64,000 bases of DNA from Streptomyces sp. V4I2 (lineage in GTDB: Bacteria > Actinomycetota > Actinomycetes > Streptomycetales > Streptomycetaceae). The notes under the pieces are model-generated. The model had not been told where the DNA came from, ran no database searches, and saw only the letters and a list, made by a program, of their open reading frames with translations. Made by a program: the position numbers and the translations under genes. Positions within the stretch are counted from its first letter, which is position 1. The number at the start of each line of letters is the position of its first letter. This document shows, piece by piece, positions 42,619-51,225 of this stretch. The stretch spans positions 4,898,001-4,962,000 of the forward strand of contig NZ_JAUSZM010000003.1 of the NCBI RefSeq assembly GCF_030817655.1, in the 5' to 3' direction.

Positions 42619-45204
42619 TCAGTCCAACACCGGCAACAACTCCGGCAGATGCCCGTCCGACACTGCCGCCGCCCGCTGCCGTTCCTCGGAGACCTCCCCG
42701 TACAGGGTCGTCCGCGGCTTCGACGGGCGGCCGGCCGCCTCCGCCACCTCGATCAGGTCCTTGACGGACTTGTACGAGCCGTAGGAGGAGCCCGCCATGC
42801 GGGAGATGGTCTCCTCCATGAGGGTGCCGCCGAGGTCGTTCGCGCCGGAGCGGAGCATCTCGGCCGCGCCCTCGGTGCCCAGCTTCACCCAGCTGGTCTG
42901 GATGTTGGGGATGTGCGGGTGGAGCAGCAGACGGGCCATCGCCGTCACCGCCCGGTTGTCCCGCATGGTCGGGCCGGGGCGGGCGATGCCGGCCAAATAC
43001 ACCGGCGCGTTCGTGTGGATGAAGGGGAGGGTGACGAACTCCGTGAAGCCGCCCGTCCTTTGCTGGATGCCGGCCAGCGTGCGCAGGTGCCCCAGCCAGT
43101 GCCTCGGCTGGTCCACGTGGCCGTACATCATCGTCGAGGACGAGCGGATGCCCAGCTCGTGGGCCGTGCTGACGACCTCGATCCAGGTGGCCGTCGGCAG
43201 CTTGCCCTTGGTGAGGATCCAGCGGACCTCGTCGTCGAGGATCTCGGCGGCCGTGCCGGGGATGGAGTCGAGGCCGGCCTCCTTCGCGGCCGTGAGCCAC
43301 TCGCGGATGGACATGCCCGTGCGCGTCGCGCCGTTCACGACCTCCATCGGGGAGAAGGCGTGCACGTGCATGCCGGGGACGCGGGTCTTGACCGCCTTCG
43401 CGATGTCGAAGTACGCCGTCCCGGGCAGGTCGGGATGGATGCCGCCCTGCATGCAGACCTCCACCGCGCCCACCTCCCAGGCCTGTTGGGCGCGGTCGGC
43501 GACCTGGTCCAGGGAGAGGGTGTAGGCGTCGGCGTCCGTGCGGCGCTGGGCGAAGGCGCAGAAGCGGCAGCCGGTGTAGCAGACGTTGGTGAAGTTGATG
43601 TTCCGCGTGACGATGTAGGTGACGTCGTCGCCGACCATCGACTTGCGGACGTCGTCGGCGATGCGGGTGAGCGCGTCCAGCGCCGGGCCGTCCGCGTGCA
43701 GCAGGGCGAGGGCCTCCTCGTCGGTGAGGCGGGTCGGGTCGTCCGCCGCCGTCGCCAGCGCCGCGCGTACGTCCGTGTCGATGCGCTCCGGCACCATGCC
43801 GGGGACGGCCGCCTCGCGCAGGGCGGCCCAGTCGCCGTACACCTCGTCGAAGTCGTCGCGGCGGTCGGACGTACGGCCCTCGGTGTCGATCGACACATGG
43901 AGATCCGTACGGCCGGACGCGGTGAACGCCTCCTCCGGCTCCTGCCACGGGTGCCCCTCGACGACGGCGTCCGGGCGGGCGAGGCCGGTCTCCGGGTCCG
44001 CGAGCGCCCGTACGTGCGGGCGCAGCCGCGGGTCCAGCCAGGGCTCGCCGCGCTGCACGAACTCGGGGTACACGCACAGGCGTTCGCGCAGTTCGAAGCC
44101 GACGGCGGCCGACCTCTCGGACAGTTCCTCGATCTGGGGCCAGGGGCGTTCCGGGTTGACGTGGTCGATGGTCAGCGGGGACACCCCGCCCCAGTCGTCG
44201 ATGCCGGCGCCGATCAGCCGCTCGTACTCGGAGTCCACGAGGTTCGGCGGGGCCTGGAGACAGGCCGACGGGCCCATGATGTGCCGGGCGACCGCCACCG
44301 TGGCGACGAGCTCGTCCAGTTCCGCGTCCGGCATGCCGCGCATCGCGGTGTCCGGCTTGGCGCGGAAGTTCTGGATGATCAGTTCCTGGATCGAGTGATA
44401 GGCCCGGGACACCTTCCGCAGCGCGAACAGCGACTCCGCCCGCTCCTCGTACGTCTCGCCGATCCCTATGAGGATGCCGGACGTGAAGGGGACGGAGGAA
44501 CGGCCGGCGTCCTCGAGCACCCGCAGCCGTACGGCGGGCTCCTTGTCCGGGGAGCCGTAGTGCGGGCCGCCGGGCTCGGACCAGAGCCGCTCGGCGGTCG
44601 TCTCCAGCATCATGCCCATGGACGGGGCGACGGGCTTGAGGCGCTGGAAGTCCGTCCAGGACAGCACGCCGGGGTTGAGGTGCGGCAGCAGGCCCGTCTC
44701 CTCCAGGATGCGGATGGAGATGGCGCGGACGTACGCGATCGTGTCGTCGTAGCCGTGCGCGTCGAGCCATTCGCGCGCCTCCGGCCACCGGTCCTCGGGC
44801 TTGTCGCCGAGGGTGATCAGGGCTTCCTTGCAGCCGAGGGCGGCGCCGCGGCGGGCCACGTCGAGGACCTCGTCCGGGGACATGAACATCCCGTGCCCCT
44901 CGCGGCGCAGCTTGCCGGGGACGGTGACGAAGGTGCAGTAGTGGCACTTGTCCCGGCACAGCCGGGTGAGGGGGATGAAGACACTCTTGGAGTAGGTGAT
45001 GACGCCGGGGCGGCCCGCCGCCTCCAAGCCCGCGTCCCGCACGCGGGCGGCGGACGCGGTGAGGTCCTCCAGGGCCTCACCTCGGGCCTGGAGCAGCACC
45101 GCGGCCTCGGCGGCGTCGAGGGCGACGCCGTCCCGAGCGCGTTTGAGGGCGCGACGCATGGAGTTCTCGGTGGGGCCGGTTCCGGGGGTCGCGGAAGTCG
45201 TCAT
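42619..45204 (-). CDS. fbiC: FO synthase, bifunctional CofG/CofH (7,8-didemethyl-8-hydroxy-5-deazariboflavin)
   Basis: An 861-residue fused radical SAM enzyme. The CofG half has CRDKCHYCTF near residue 78; the CofH half has CYTGCRFCAF near residue 540. Each is a CX3CX2C cluster site. Conserved blocks are VLSWTDFQRLKPVAPSMGMM and TLPFIHTNAPVYLAGIARPG. It joins tyrosine with 5-amino-6-ribitylaminouracil to make the FO chromophore of F420. It is a single gene upstream of an LLM oxidoreductase gene on the same strand. Several likely F420 enzymes lie in the window. Confidence 0.97.
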   Translation of the reverse strand: MTTSATPGTGPTENSMRRALKRARDGVALDAAEAAVLLQARGEALEDLTASAARVRDAGLEAAGRPGVITYSKSVFIPLTRLCRDKCHYCTFVTVPGKLRREGHGMFMSPDEVLDVARRGAALGCKEALITLGDKPEDRWPEAREWLDAHGYDDTIAYVRAISIRILEETGLLPHLNPGVLSWTDFQRLKPVAPSMGMMLETTAERLWSEPGGPHYGSPDKEPAVRLRVLEDAGRSSVPFTSGILIGIGETYEERAESLFALRKVSRAYHSIQELIIQNFRAKPDTAMRGMPDAELDELVATVAVARHIMGPSACLQAPPNLVDSEYERLIGAGIDDWGGVSPLTIDHVNPERPWPQIEELSERSAAVGFELRERLCVYPEFVQRGEPWLDPRLRPHVRALADPETGLARPDAVVEGHPWQEPEEAFTASGRTDLHVSIDTEGRTSDRRDDFDEVYGDWAALREAAVPGMVPERIDTDVRAALATAADDPTRLTDEEALALLHADGPALDALTRIADDVRKSMVGDDVTYIVTRNINFTNVCYTGCRFCAFAQRRTDADAYTLSLDQVADRAQQAWEVGAVEVCMQGGIHPDLPGTAYFDIAKAVKTRVPGMHVHAFSPMEVVNGATRTGMSIREWLTAAKEAGLDSIPGTAAEILDDEVRWILTKGKLPTATWIEVVSTAHELGIRSSSTMMYGHVDQPRHWLGHLRTLAGIQQRTGGFTEFVTLPFIHTNAPVYLAGIARPGPTMRDNRAVTAMARLLLHPHIPNIQTSWVKLGTEGAAEMLRSGANDLGGTLMEETISRMAGSSYGSYKSVKDLIEVAEAAGRPSKPRTTLYGEVSEERQRAAAVSDGHLPELLPVLD

Positions 45205-45273
45205 CCTTCGAGCATACGAGCGACGTGATCAGTGCAGTCAGGAACCGTCCGATTCGTCCCCGCCCACCCGGCG

Positions 45274-46152
45274 TTACACGGTGTCACGGGCGGCGTCACC
45301 GACGGCGGGAAGATAACGGGCACAGTCGTCCAGGACGCCCAGCACCTCCGCCTCCCCGGCCGGCGGCAGCTGCACCACGACCTCCTCGATGCCCAGCTCG
45401 GCGTAGTGCGCCAGCTTGCCCGGCGAGGGGTGGACGGCGTACGGGACGATCTGGAGGGCCGCCGGGTCGCGGCCCGCGTCCGCCCAGGCGGCGCGCAGCA
45501 CGGGCAGCGACTCCGACAGGCCGCGGCCGCCGATCGGCAGCCACCCGTCGGCGTACTCGCAGATGTGCGCGAAGAGTTTCGGCCCGGCCGCCCCGCCGAC
45601 CAGCGTGCGCGGACCGACCACCGGGCCGCGCGGCTTCTGTACGGGTTTGGGGTACGCGAAGCTCGCCCGGACGCTGCCGAACTCCCCCTCGTACGCCGTC
45701 GGCTCCTCGCTCCACAGCGCCCGCATCAGCGCCATCCGGTCCCGGACGAGCTCGCGCCGGGTGCGCCACTCGACGCCGTGGTCGGCGGCCTCCTCGACGT
45801 TCCAGCCGAAGCCGAGGCCGAGGGTGAGGCGGCCGCCGGAGAGGTGGTCGACGCTCGCGACCTGCTTGGCGAGGTCGATCGGGTCGTGCTGGGCGACCAG
45901 CGTGATGCCGGTGCCCAGGCCGAGCCGCTCGGTGACCGCCGCGGCCTGGCCGAGGGCGACGAAGGGGTCGAGGGTGCGGCCGTACTCGGGCGGCAGCTCG
46001 CCGCCCGCCGGGTACGGGCTGGTCCGCTCGACGGGGATGTGCGTGTGCTCGGGCAGGTACAGCCCGGCGAACCCGCGCTGCTCCAGCTCGCGGGCGAGCC
46101 GGGTCGGGGTGATCGTCTCGTCGGTGAGGAAGATCGTCACGGAGATACGCAT
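45274..46152 (-). CDS. LLM-class (F420-dependent type) oxidoreductase
   Basis: A 292-residue TIM-barrel protein: ARELEQRGFAGLYLPEHTHI, GTGITLVAQHDPIDLAKQVA, LSGGRLTLGLGFGWNVEEA, GPRTLVGGAAGPKLFAHI. This subgroup (TIGR03619-like) is thought to use F420. The adjacent fbiC gene is 69 bases downstream. The substrate is unknown. Confidence 0.88.
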   Translation of the reverse strand: MRISVTIFLTDETITPTRLARELEQRGFAGLYLPEHTHIPVERTSPYPAGGELPPEYGRTLDPFVALGQAAAVTERLGLGTGITLVAQHDPIDLAKQVASVDHLSGGRLTLGLGFGWNVEEAADHGVEWRTRRELVRDRMALMRALWSEEPTAYEGEFGSVRASFAYPKPVQKPRGPVVGPRTLVGGAAGPKLFAHICEYADGWLPIGGRGLSESLPVLRAAWADAGRDPAALQIVPYAVHPSPGKLAHYAELGIEEVVVQLPPAGEAEVLGVLDDCARYLPAVGDAARDTV

Positions 46153-46308
46153 GGCTCATCTGTACCGACTTCGCGCCCATCTGTCCATACCGACCGGTCG
46201 GCATCTTTACGTGGGGTTTGATGTGGGTCTTTGCGTGGGTCTTCACCCCGGGGCACCAATTCCCCTGTCTTTCCACGGCCGTTCACGCGCGTGCGGCACG
46301 GTTGGGGC

Positions 46309-47841
46309 ATGTGTGACGCCAACGACGACAACGTCCACCACAGCATCGGAAGACGCGCACTCTTCGTGACGGGAGCCGCCGCCGCGCTTACGTTGGGAAG
46401 CGTGACCTTCGCCTCAGCGGCCGGGGCGGCAGACGGGGACCAGGAGACCCGGACGCTCCGCGGCACCCTGCCCACCGGCTCCCCCGACTTCGTGTACGTG
46501 CCCGTCGAAGTCCCCTCCGGCGTACGCGAGATCAGGGTCGCCTACACCTACGACCGCCCGTCCGTCCCGGCCGGCACCGCGGGCAACGCCCTCGACATCG
46601 GCATCTTCGACGAGCGCGGTACGGAACTGGGCGGAAGGGGCTTCCGGGGCTGGTCGGGCGGCGCGCGGACGGAGTTCTTCCTCCGCGCGGACGACGCGAC
46701 GCCGGGGTACCTCGCGGGCCCGGTGCGGGAGGGCACCTGGCACATCGCGCTCGGCCCGTACACGGTCTCCCCGCAGGGACTGTCGTACGAGATCACGATC
46801 ACGCTGACCTACGGCGAGCCGGGCGCGGCCGTCCGGCCGGCGTACCCGCCCTCGCGCGCCAAGGGCCGGGGCCGCGACTGGTACCGCGGGGACTGCCATC
46901 TGCACTCCTGGTACTCCGACGGCCGCCGCACCCCCGCCGAGATCGCGGCGCTGGCGCGGGCCGCCGGCCTGGACTTCATCAACTCCTCGGAGCACAACAC
47001 CCATGCCGCGCACGCCCATTGGGCGCCCGAGGCGGGCGAGGACCTGCTGATCATGCTGGGCGAGGAGGTCACCACGAGGAACGGCCACGTGGTGGCCCTC
47101 GGCACCGACCCCGGCACCTTCGTCGACTGGCGCTACCGGGCCCGCGATAACCGCTTCGGCCGCTTCGCCCGGCAGATCCGCCGCGCCGGCGGCCTGGTCG
47201 TCCCGGCCCACCCGCACGCCACCTGCATCGGCTGCAACTGGAAGTTCGGCTTCGGCGAGGCGGACGCGGTGGAGGTGTGGAACGGGCCGTACACCCCCGA
47301 CGACGAGGTCTCGCTCGCCGACTGGGACAGCATGCTGGTGGCGTCCGTGCGGGGCGGCGGCCGGGAGTGGATCCCGGCGATGGGCAACAGCGACGCCCAC
47401 CGGGACCCGGACGTGATCGGCCTCCCCCAGACGGTCGTCCTCGCCGACGACCTGACCCGCGAGGCCATCCAGGAGGGCATCCGCGCGGGGCGTTCGTACG
47501 TCGCCGAGTCGAAGAGCGTGTCCCTCGCGTTCACGGCCTCGGGCGGTCGCGGCCAGCACGCGGGCATCGGCGAGCGGCTGGAGGCGGCCGGGGACACGCC
47601 GGTGACGGTCCGCCTGGAGGTCACGGGCGCCCCGCGCTGCACGGTCCGCCTCGTCACCGACCAGGGCGTGCTGTTCACCAGCGCGCCGCTGCCGGTGGCC
47701 GGTTCGGGGGTCGTCGAGTGGCGTACGACCCCTGCTTACGCGGCGTACGTCCGGGCGGAGGTGCGGCACGAGGCGGCGGCGGGGCCGCTGCCGGGGGCGC
47801 TGGCGGCGTTCACGAACCCGATCTTCCTGGGGCGATTCTAG
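46309..47841 (+). CDS. Tat-exported PHP-domain (CehA/McbA-type) metallohydrolase
   Basis: A 510-residue protein. The Tat signal IGRRALFVTGAAAALTLGSV ends around residue 38. A beta-rich N-terminal domain (about 45-190) follows, then the PHP domain (about 200-440) with GDCHLHSWYSDG, SSEHNTH, PAHPHA and GNSDAHRDPDVIG, which supply metal ligands. A small C-terminal beta domain closes it. The family includes carbaryl hydrolases and phosphoesterases; substrate unknown. The ATG 46309 is chosen because the Tat motif lies 14 residues in; longer starts push it inward. Confidence 0.88.
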   Translation: MCDANDDNVHHSIGRRALFVTGAAAALTLGSVTFASAAGAADGDQETRTLRGTLPTGSPDFVYVPVEVPSGVREIRVAYTYDRPSVPAGTAGNALDIGIFDERGTELGGRGFRGWSGGARTEFFLRADDATPGYLAGPVREGTWHIALGPYTVSPQGLSYEITITLTYGEPGAAVRPAYPPSRAKGRGRDWYRGDCHLHSWYSDGRRTPAEIAALARAAGLDFINSSEHNTHAAHAHWAPEAGEDLLIMLGEEVTTRNGHVVALGTDPGTFVDWRYRARDNRFGRFARQIRRAGGLVVPAHPHATCIGCNWKFGFGEADAVEVWNGPYTPDDEVSLADWDSMLVASVRGGGREWIPAMGNSDAHRDPDVIGLPQTVVLADDLTREAIQEGIRAGRSYVAESKSVSLAFTASGGRGQHAGIGERLEAAGDTPVTVRLEVTGAPRCTVRLVTDQGVLFTSAPLPVAGSGVVEWRTTPAYAAYVRAEVRHEAAAGPLPGALAAFTNPIFLGRF

Positions 47842-47855
47842 CCACCGGGTGCGCT

Positions 47856-48284
47856 TCAGTTCTGCCTGGCGCGCGCCCTCGTCAGCTGCTTCACCTCGAT
47901 GATCGTCGCGACGGCTCCCAGCCAGCGGGCCGCCGCCTCGTCGGCGGGGGCACCGCCCGCCATTGCCTGCCGCGGCACTGGCTGCGTGGCGGCCTCCAGC
48001 CAGTCGCGTACGACCGCTGCCGCCTCGGGGCGCGGCAACGGCTCGGGCAGCTCCGCCGTGTACGCCAGGCCTCCGGCCCGGACCACCTCGGCGAGGAAGG
48101 CCACCGAGCGCGGCTGGGTGCCGAGGCGGTCGAGGATCACGGCGGCGGCCGCGGCGCCGTCGCCGAAGAGGGCGGTGCGGCGGGGGCCGGGGGCGGCGGT
48201 GAGGCCGTAGCGCAGGAGCACGGTGACGTCGAACTCGGCCAGTTCGTCGTCGGTGTGGGACGGGTGGTCGGGGGGCGTGTTCAT
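47856..48284 (-). CDS. Conserved hypothetical protein
   Basis: A 142-residue soluble alpha-helical protein (for example DELAEFDVTVLLRYGLTAAP, PEAAAVVRDWLEAATQPV). No domain recognised. The start follows GAGG, and the gene lies 13 bases after the lipoprotein gene, so it is the last member of the operon that begins with the truncated EspC-like gene. Confidence 0.6.
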   Translation of the reverse strand: MNTPPDHPSHTDDELAEFDVTVLLRYGLTAAPGPRRTALFGDGAAAAAVILDRLGTQPRSVAFLAEVVRAGGLAYTAELPEPLPRPEAAAVVRDWLEAATQPVPRQAMAGGAPADEAAARWLGAVATIIEVKQLTRARARQN

Positions 48285-48297
48285 CGCGGGCCTCGGC

Positions 48298-48795
48298 TCA
48301 GCTGACGGTGACGGTGTAGGTGACCCGCTCGGGCCCGGTCGGGGTCGGCGTCGAAGAGGGGGTCCCGGTGTCGTCGCCCTCGCAGGTGGTGGCGAACGTG
48401 CAGTGCATCAGCACGATCTCGGTGCTGCCCTTGCCGGTGGCCTCGAAGGTGAAGGTGAGATCGCTGCCGGCGCCGGGCACCGGCTCGTCGCCGGAGTCCG
48501 AGGCGCTCTTCTCACCCCGGCTGCGGACCACCGAGGTGTCGGGCCCGGGATCACCCAGGTACCAGTGCTCGCGGGTGGAGGCGTTCTCCTCGACGGTGAG
48601 CGTGAAGCGCTCGCCGACCCCGGCGGAGATGCTGCGGTCCTGGGTGGGATGGCTGACGGGCTCGGCCGGCCTGGCGGGCTCGCCGGAGTCGTCGGTGCCC
48701 GTTCCGCAGCCCGTGGCGAGGGCGAGGAGCGCGACCGCGGCGACCGCCACCGCCCAGCTCCGGGAGGTGGACGCCGTACGCATCGTTGAGTTCAC
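48298..48795 (-). CDS. Lipoprotein with chagasin/I42-type inhibitor domain
   Basis: A 165-residue lipoprotein. The signal peptide has lipobox LATGC (Cys30). A beta-sandwich domain carries the inhibitor-family landmarks GERFTLTVEENASTREHWYL and FEATGKGSTEIVLMHCTF, where chagasin-like proteins block cysteine proteases. The loop motif NPTTGY/W is diverged (NASTREHW), so inhibition is uncertain. The GTG start has AAGGAA seven bases upstream. It lies 26 bases after the truncated EspC-like gene. Confidence 0.7.
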   Translation of the reverse strand: MNSTMRTASTSRSWAVAVAAVALLALATGCGTGTDDSGEPARPAEPVSHPTQDRSISAGVGERFTLTVEENASTREHWYLGDPGPDTSVVRSRGEKSASDSGDEPVPGAGSDLTFTFEATGKGSTEIVLMHCTFATTCEGDDTGTPSSTPTPTGPERVTYTVTVS

Positions 48796-48821
48796 TGTTC
48801 GCTTCCTTGTCCCTCAGTACT

Positions 48822-49119
48822 TCAGTACTGGGACAGAACCGAGGGCCGCTCGGCGAAGGTCGGCATCGTGGTCATCTCGCTCCCGGCCACGCTCACGCTG
48901 CTGACCTGGGTCTGGACGAGGCCGTCGCTGCCGGAGTACGCCCCCTTGGCGAGGCGCAGCTTGTCGGCGAGCTCGTGCAGCGCGTCCTCGATCGTGCGGG
49001 CCTCGGCCGTCCAGGCCGCGACGTACGAGTTGATCGCCTCCGCGGAGACGGCGCCGCCCAGCAGCTCCGACGCGTAGCAGGCCCTGGAGTCGATCGCGGT
49101 ACGGATCTTCCGTTGCTTC
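48822..49119 (-). pseudogene. 3' fragment of an EspC/WXG100-like gene cut by TnpB element 2
   Basis: One frame gives a helical protein of about 98 residues (KQRKIRTAIDSRACYASELL, YVAAWTAEARTIEDALHELA, LRLAKGAYSGSDGLVQTQVS) ending SVLSQY. The W...Y...D pattern on helices resembles small type VII-secreted (EspC/WXG100-like) proteins. Going upstream, the frame stops (TGA) at the element's right end and no start codon is available. The 5' part is not found on the other side of the element. It shares an operon-like arrangement with the lipoprotein gene. Confidence 0.6.
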
Positions 49120-49142
49120 GATCCTCAGGGAATCTCAGCAAT

Positions 49143-49160
49143 CCGGGCATTACTGCCCGG
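49143..49160 (-). ncRNA. Right-end hairpin of element 2 (probable omega RNA part)
   Basis: Stem CCGGGCA/TGCCCGG with a 4-base loop, about 14 bases past the tnpB stop. In this family the transcript that ends here carries the guide. The guide would be the first bases of the EspC-like fragment. Confidence 0.45.
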
Positions 49161-49173
49161 AAGGTCCGTCACT

Positions 49174-50622
49174 TCACCAAAGCGTGAGTGCTTCGGTTTG
49201 AGTACGGTCTCTCGCTTCTGTCCGCTGCTGCGGGATTGCGCCACCTGCCCGCCCCGCCCTGGCCTTGCGGCTGGGGCGTTGGCGGCGGGTCTTACGGTCG
49301 GCTCCACGAGGCTTCGACACGCGGGGCGTGTCCTGGTCTCCGGCCACTCCGGTACCAGTGGTGCAGGCCGCCGCGAGGGCGACCAGATTGCGGGCTGCGT
49401 TCTCGTCCCGGTCCATCACAAGCGGGCACTCGTCGCAGTCGAAGACTCTCACGTGCAGCGGCAGCTTGGCTTTCGTCGCGCCGCAGTTCGAGCAGGTCTT
49501 GGAGGAGGGGTACCAGCGGTTGGCCACGATGGTGGGGCAGGCGTTTCGTCGGCCCTTGTAGGTGAGCTGACGCCGGATCTCCCCGAACCCGGCATCGGCC
49601 ACGCGGCGGGCGAGTCGCTTGTTGCGGAGCATTCCGGCGACGTTGAGGTCTTCGACCACGACGGTGCCGTACTCGGCGCGTACGCGGGTGGTGAGCTTGT
49701 GCAGTGCGTCGGTGCGCAGGTTCGCCACCCGGTGGTGGATCCTGTTGCGCTCGGCGTTGGCCTTCTCCCACCGCTTCGACGGCTTCCGGCCGGTCCTGCG
49801 ATCCGGTCCCTGCCGCCGGGAGGCTCGGCGGGAATGGAACCGCAGCAGCTTGAGGGCGCCGTCCAGGTGCTTCGGGTTCGGCTCGTAGCGGATCTCGCCG
49901 GAGCTGTCGGCCAGGACCGCCAGGTGTTTCACACCCAAGTCGATCCCGACCGCCGCATCCGGGCGGGCAACGCGGGTGATCTCCCGGTCGGTCTCGACCT
50001 GGAAGGAGACGAACCAGCGCCCGCGCTCGTGCCGGACGGCTGCGGACAGGATGCGCGCCGTGCCGGACTGGACGCGGGCCAGGAGCTTGACGGTGGGTTC
50101 GTGGGTGCGGATCGTGCCCAGCCGGGGCAGGGTGATGTGCCGGCCGTCGGGTTCGATACGGATTGTGCCAGTGGTGAACCGGCAGGCCAGGCGGGCCTTC
50201 CGCTTCGGCTTCCGGCGCGGGACACCCACCCGGCACCCCTTGCGGTTGCCCTGCTTGGACTTGGCGTAGTTGTCGAACGCAGCGGCCGCGTTCGCGAGGC
50301 CGGTGCTGTAGGCCTCCTTGGAGTTCTCCTGCCACCAGTCGGCGAATCTCGCCTCGGTGGTCTTGATCCGGTTGAACTCCTTGCGCAGCGCGGGCAGCGA
50401 CCACGGCCGCCACGGCGTCAACTCCTCTTCGCCGATGCCGTAGGTGGCTTCGGCCTTGCGCTGCCACCACGCGGCGGTCACCCAGGACACGGCCCAGTTG
50501 TAGGCGGCGCGCGCGGCACCGCAGTGCGAGCGCAGCGCCCGCTCCTGCCCGGCATTCGGGTCGAGGGCGAGCTTGAACGCCTGCACCACGAAACCGGGCT
50601 GCGGCCGGAACTTCCCGCTCAC
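49174..50622 (-). CDS. TnpB RNA-guided nuclease (second element)
   Basis: A 482-residue TnpB: FKLALDPNAGQERALRSHCG, YNWAVSWVTAAWWQRK. The RuvC residues are present: Asp in VGIDLGVKHLAVL, Glu in VVVEDLNVAGM, Asp in LVMDRDENAARNL. The zinc ribbon CSNCG ... CDECP is also present. The last about 70 residues are very basic. All catalytic residues are intact. It differs in length and sequence from element 1's TnpB, so the two are independent arrivals. The GTG start has a G-run upstream. Confidence 0.9.
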   Translation of the reverse strand: MSGKFRPQPGFVVQAFKLALDPNAGQERALRSHCGAARAAYNWAVSWVTAAWWQRKAEATYGIGEEELTPWRPWSLPALRKEFNRIKTTEARFADWWQENSKEAYSTGLANAAAAFDNYAKSKQGNRKGCRVGVPRRKPKRKARLACRFTTGTIRIEPDGRHITLPRLGTIRTHEPTVKLLARVQSGTARILSAAVRHERGRWFVSFQVETDREITRVARPDAAVGIDLGVKHLAVLADSSGEIRYEPNPKHLDGALKLLRFHSRRASRRQGPDRRTGRKPSKRWEKANAERNRIHHRVANLRTDALHKLTTRVRAEYGTVVVEDLNVAGMLRNKRLARRVADAGFGEIRRQLTYKGRRNACPTIVANRWYPSSKTCSNCGATKAKLPLHVRVFDCDECPLVMDRDENAARNLVALAAACTTGTGVAGDQDTPRVSKPRGADRKTRRQRPSRKARAGRAGGAIPQQRTEARDRTQTEALTLW

Positions 50623-50853
50623 TCGACAGTCTCACCCCCCGTTTTGAAGATTCCCTCACCGCACCCAACGAGCACCCACCCGCAAAGGTCACGCATTCGA
50701 TGAGGGAACGCCTGTTTTCGTCCGAGGAGGCAAAGACCCGGGCCCCTACCAGGCAGGGCACGCCATGACGAACCGTCCCAGTCGGAGAGCTTCACGCCAT
50801 CACGACACAAGCCGAGAGAGACTGAGACGCACTGACGGATTGCTCAGCAGCCG

Positions 50854-51006
50854 TCAGCCCTCCGGCGGAGCCTCCGCGAACGCCAGGTCGATCAGATCCA
50901 GCAGATCGTTCTTGCTCCCCGCCTTCAGCATGCGCTCGCTCAGCCCCGCCAGCCGCTCGGCACGCTCGGTCGCGGACTCGTCGATCCGCCGAAAAACCCC
51001 TGCCAT
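50854..51006 (-). CDS. Small 50-residue protein
   Basis: ATG at 51006, after GGGGAC/GGGG-type purines, opens a short frame ending in TGA at 50854: MAGVFRRIDESATERAERLA, then GLSERMLKAGSKNDLLDLID and a short acidic end. The composition is highly protein-like and alpha-helical, with GC-rich third positions. The protein is not recognised. It lies upstream of TnpB element 2, on the same strand as the operon the element separates it from, so it may once have belonged to it. Confidence 0.5.
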   Translation of the reverse strand: MAGVFRRIDESATERAERLAGLSERMLKAGSKNDLLDLIDLAFAEAPPEG

Positions 51007-51225
51007 CGCCGGCCCCGTCCCCCGTTCACATGATCACGCCCGCGGGACCGTAACACGGGGCCCAGGCGCCCTCGCCGCCTGATCACACGCCGCGCACACG
51101 GCTCCCACAGCATCCACGCGACGCGGGTGGCGCTCGCCCACGGAGCCACTGGAGTTGGGCCGCGGGGTGGCGCCCGACAGCAGCCCCGGCGCCTGGACCG
51201 CGCGCGCCCGTTTCCCTGCCCTCCG

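Larger units (their letters stand above)
49120..50760 (-). mobile_element. IS605/IS1341-type element 2 (TnpB only)
   Basis: The element carries tnpB with right-end sequences (about 49120-49173) and a left end of about 130 bases upstream of tnpB. A right-end hairpin lies at 49143-49160. No Y1 transposase is present. It abuts the EspC-like fragment on one side. The left limit is not sharply defined (about 50640-50760) because no flanking homology could be tested; coordinates are approximate. Confidence 0.65.

Noticed and set aside
42133..45228. 1 kb-class plus-strand frame antisense to fbiC
   Set aside because: fbiC on the minus strand has complete catalytic motifs; the antisense frame is low-complexity.
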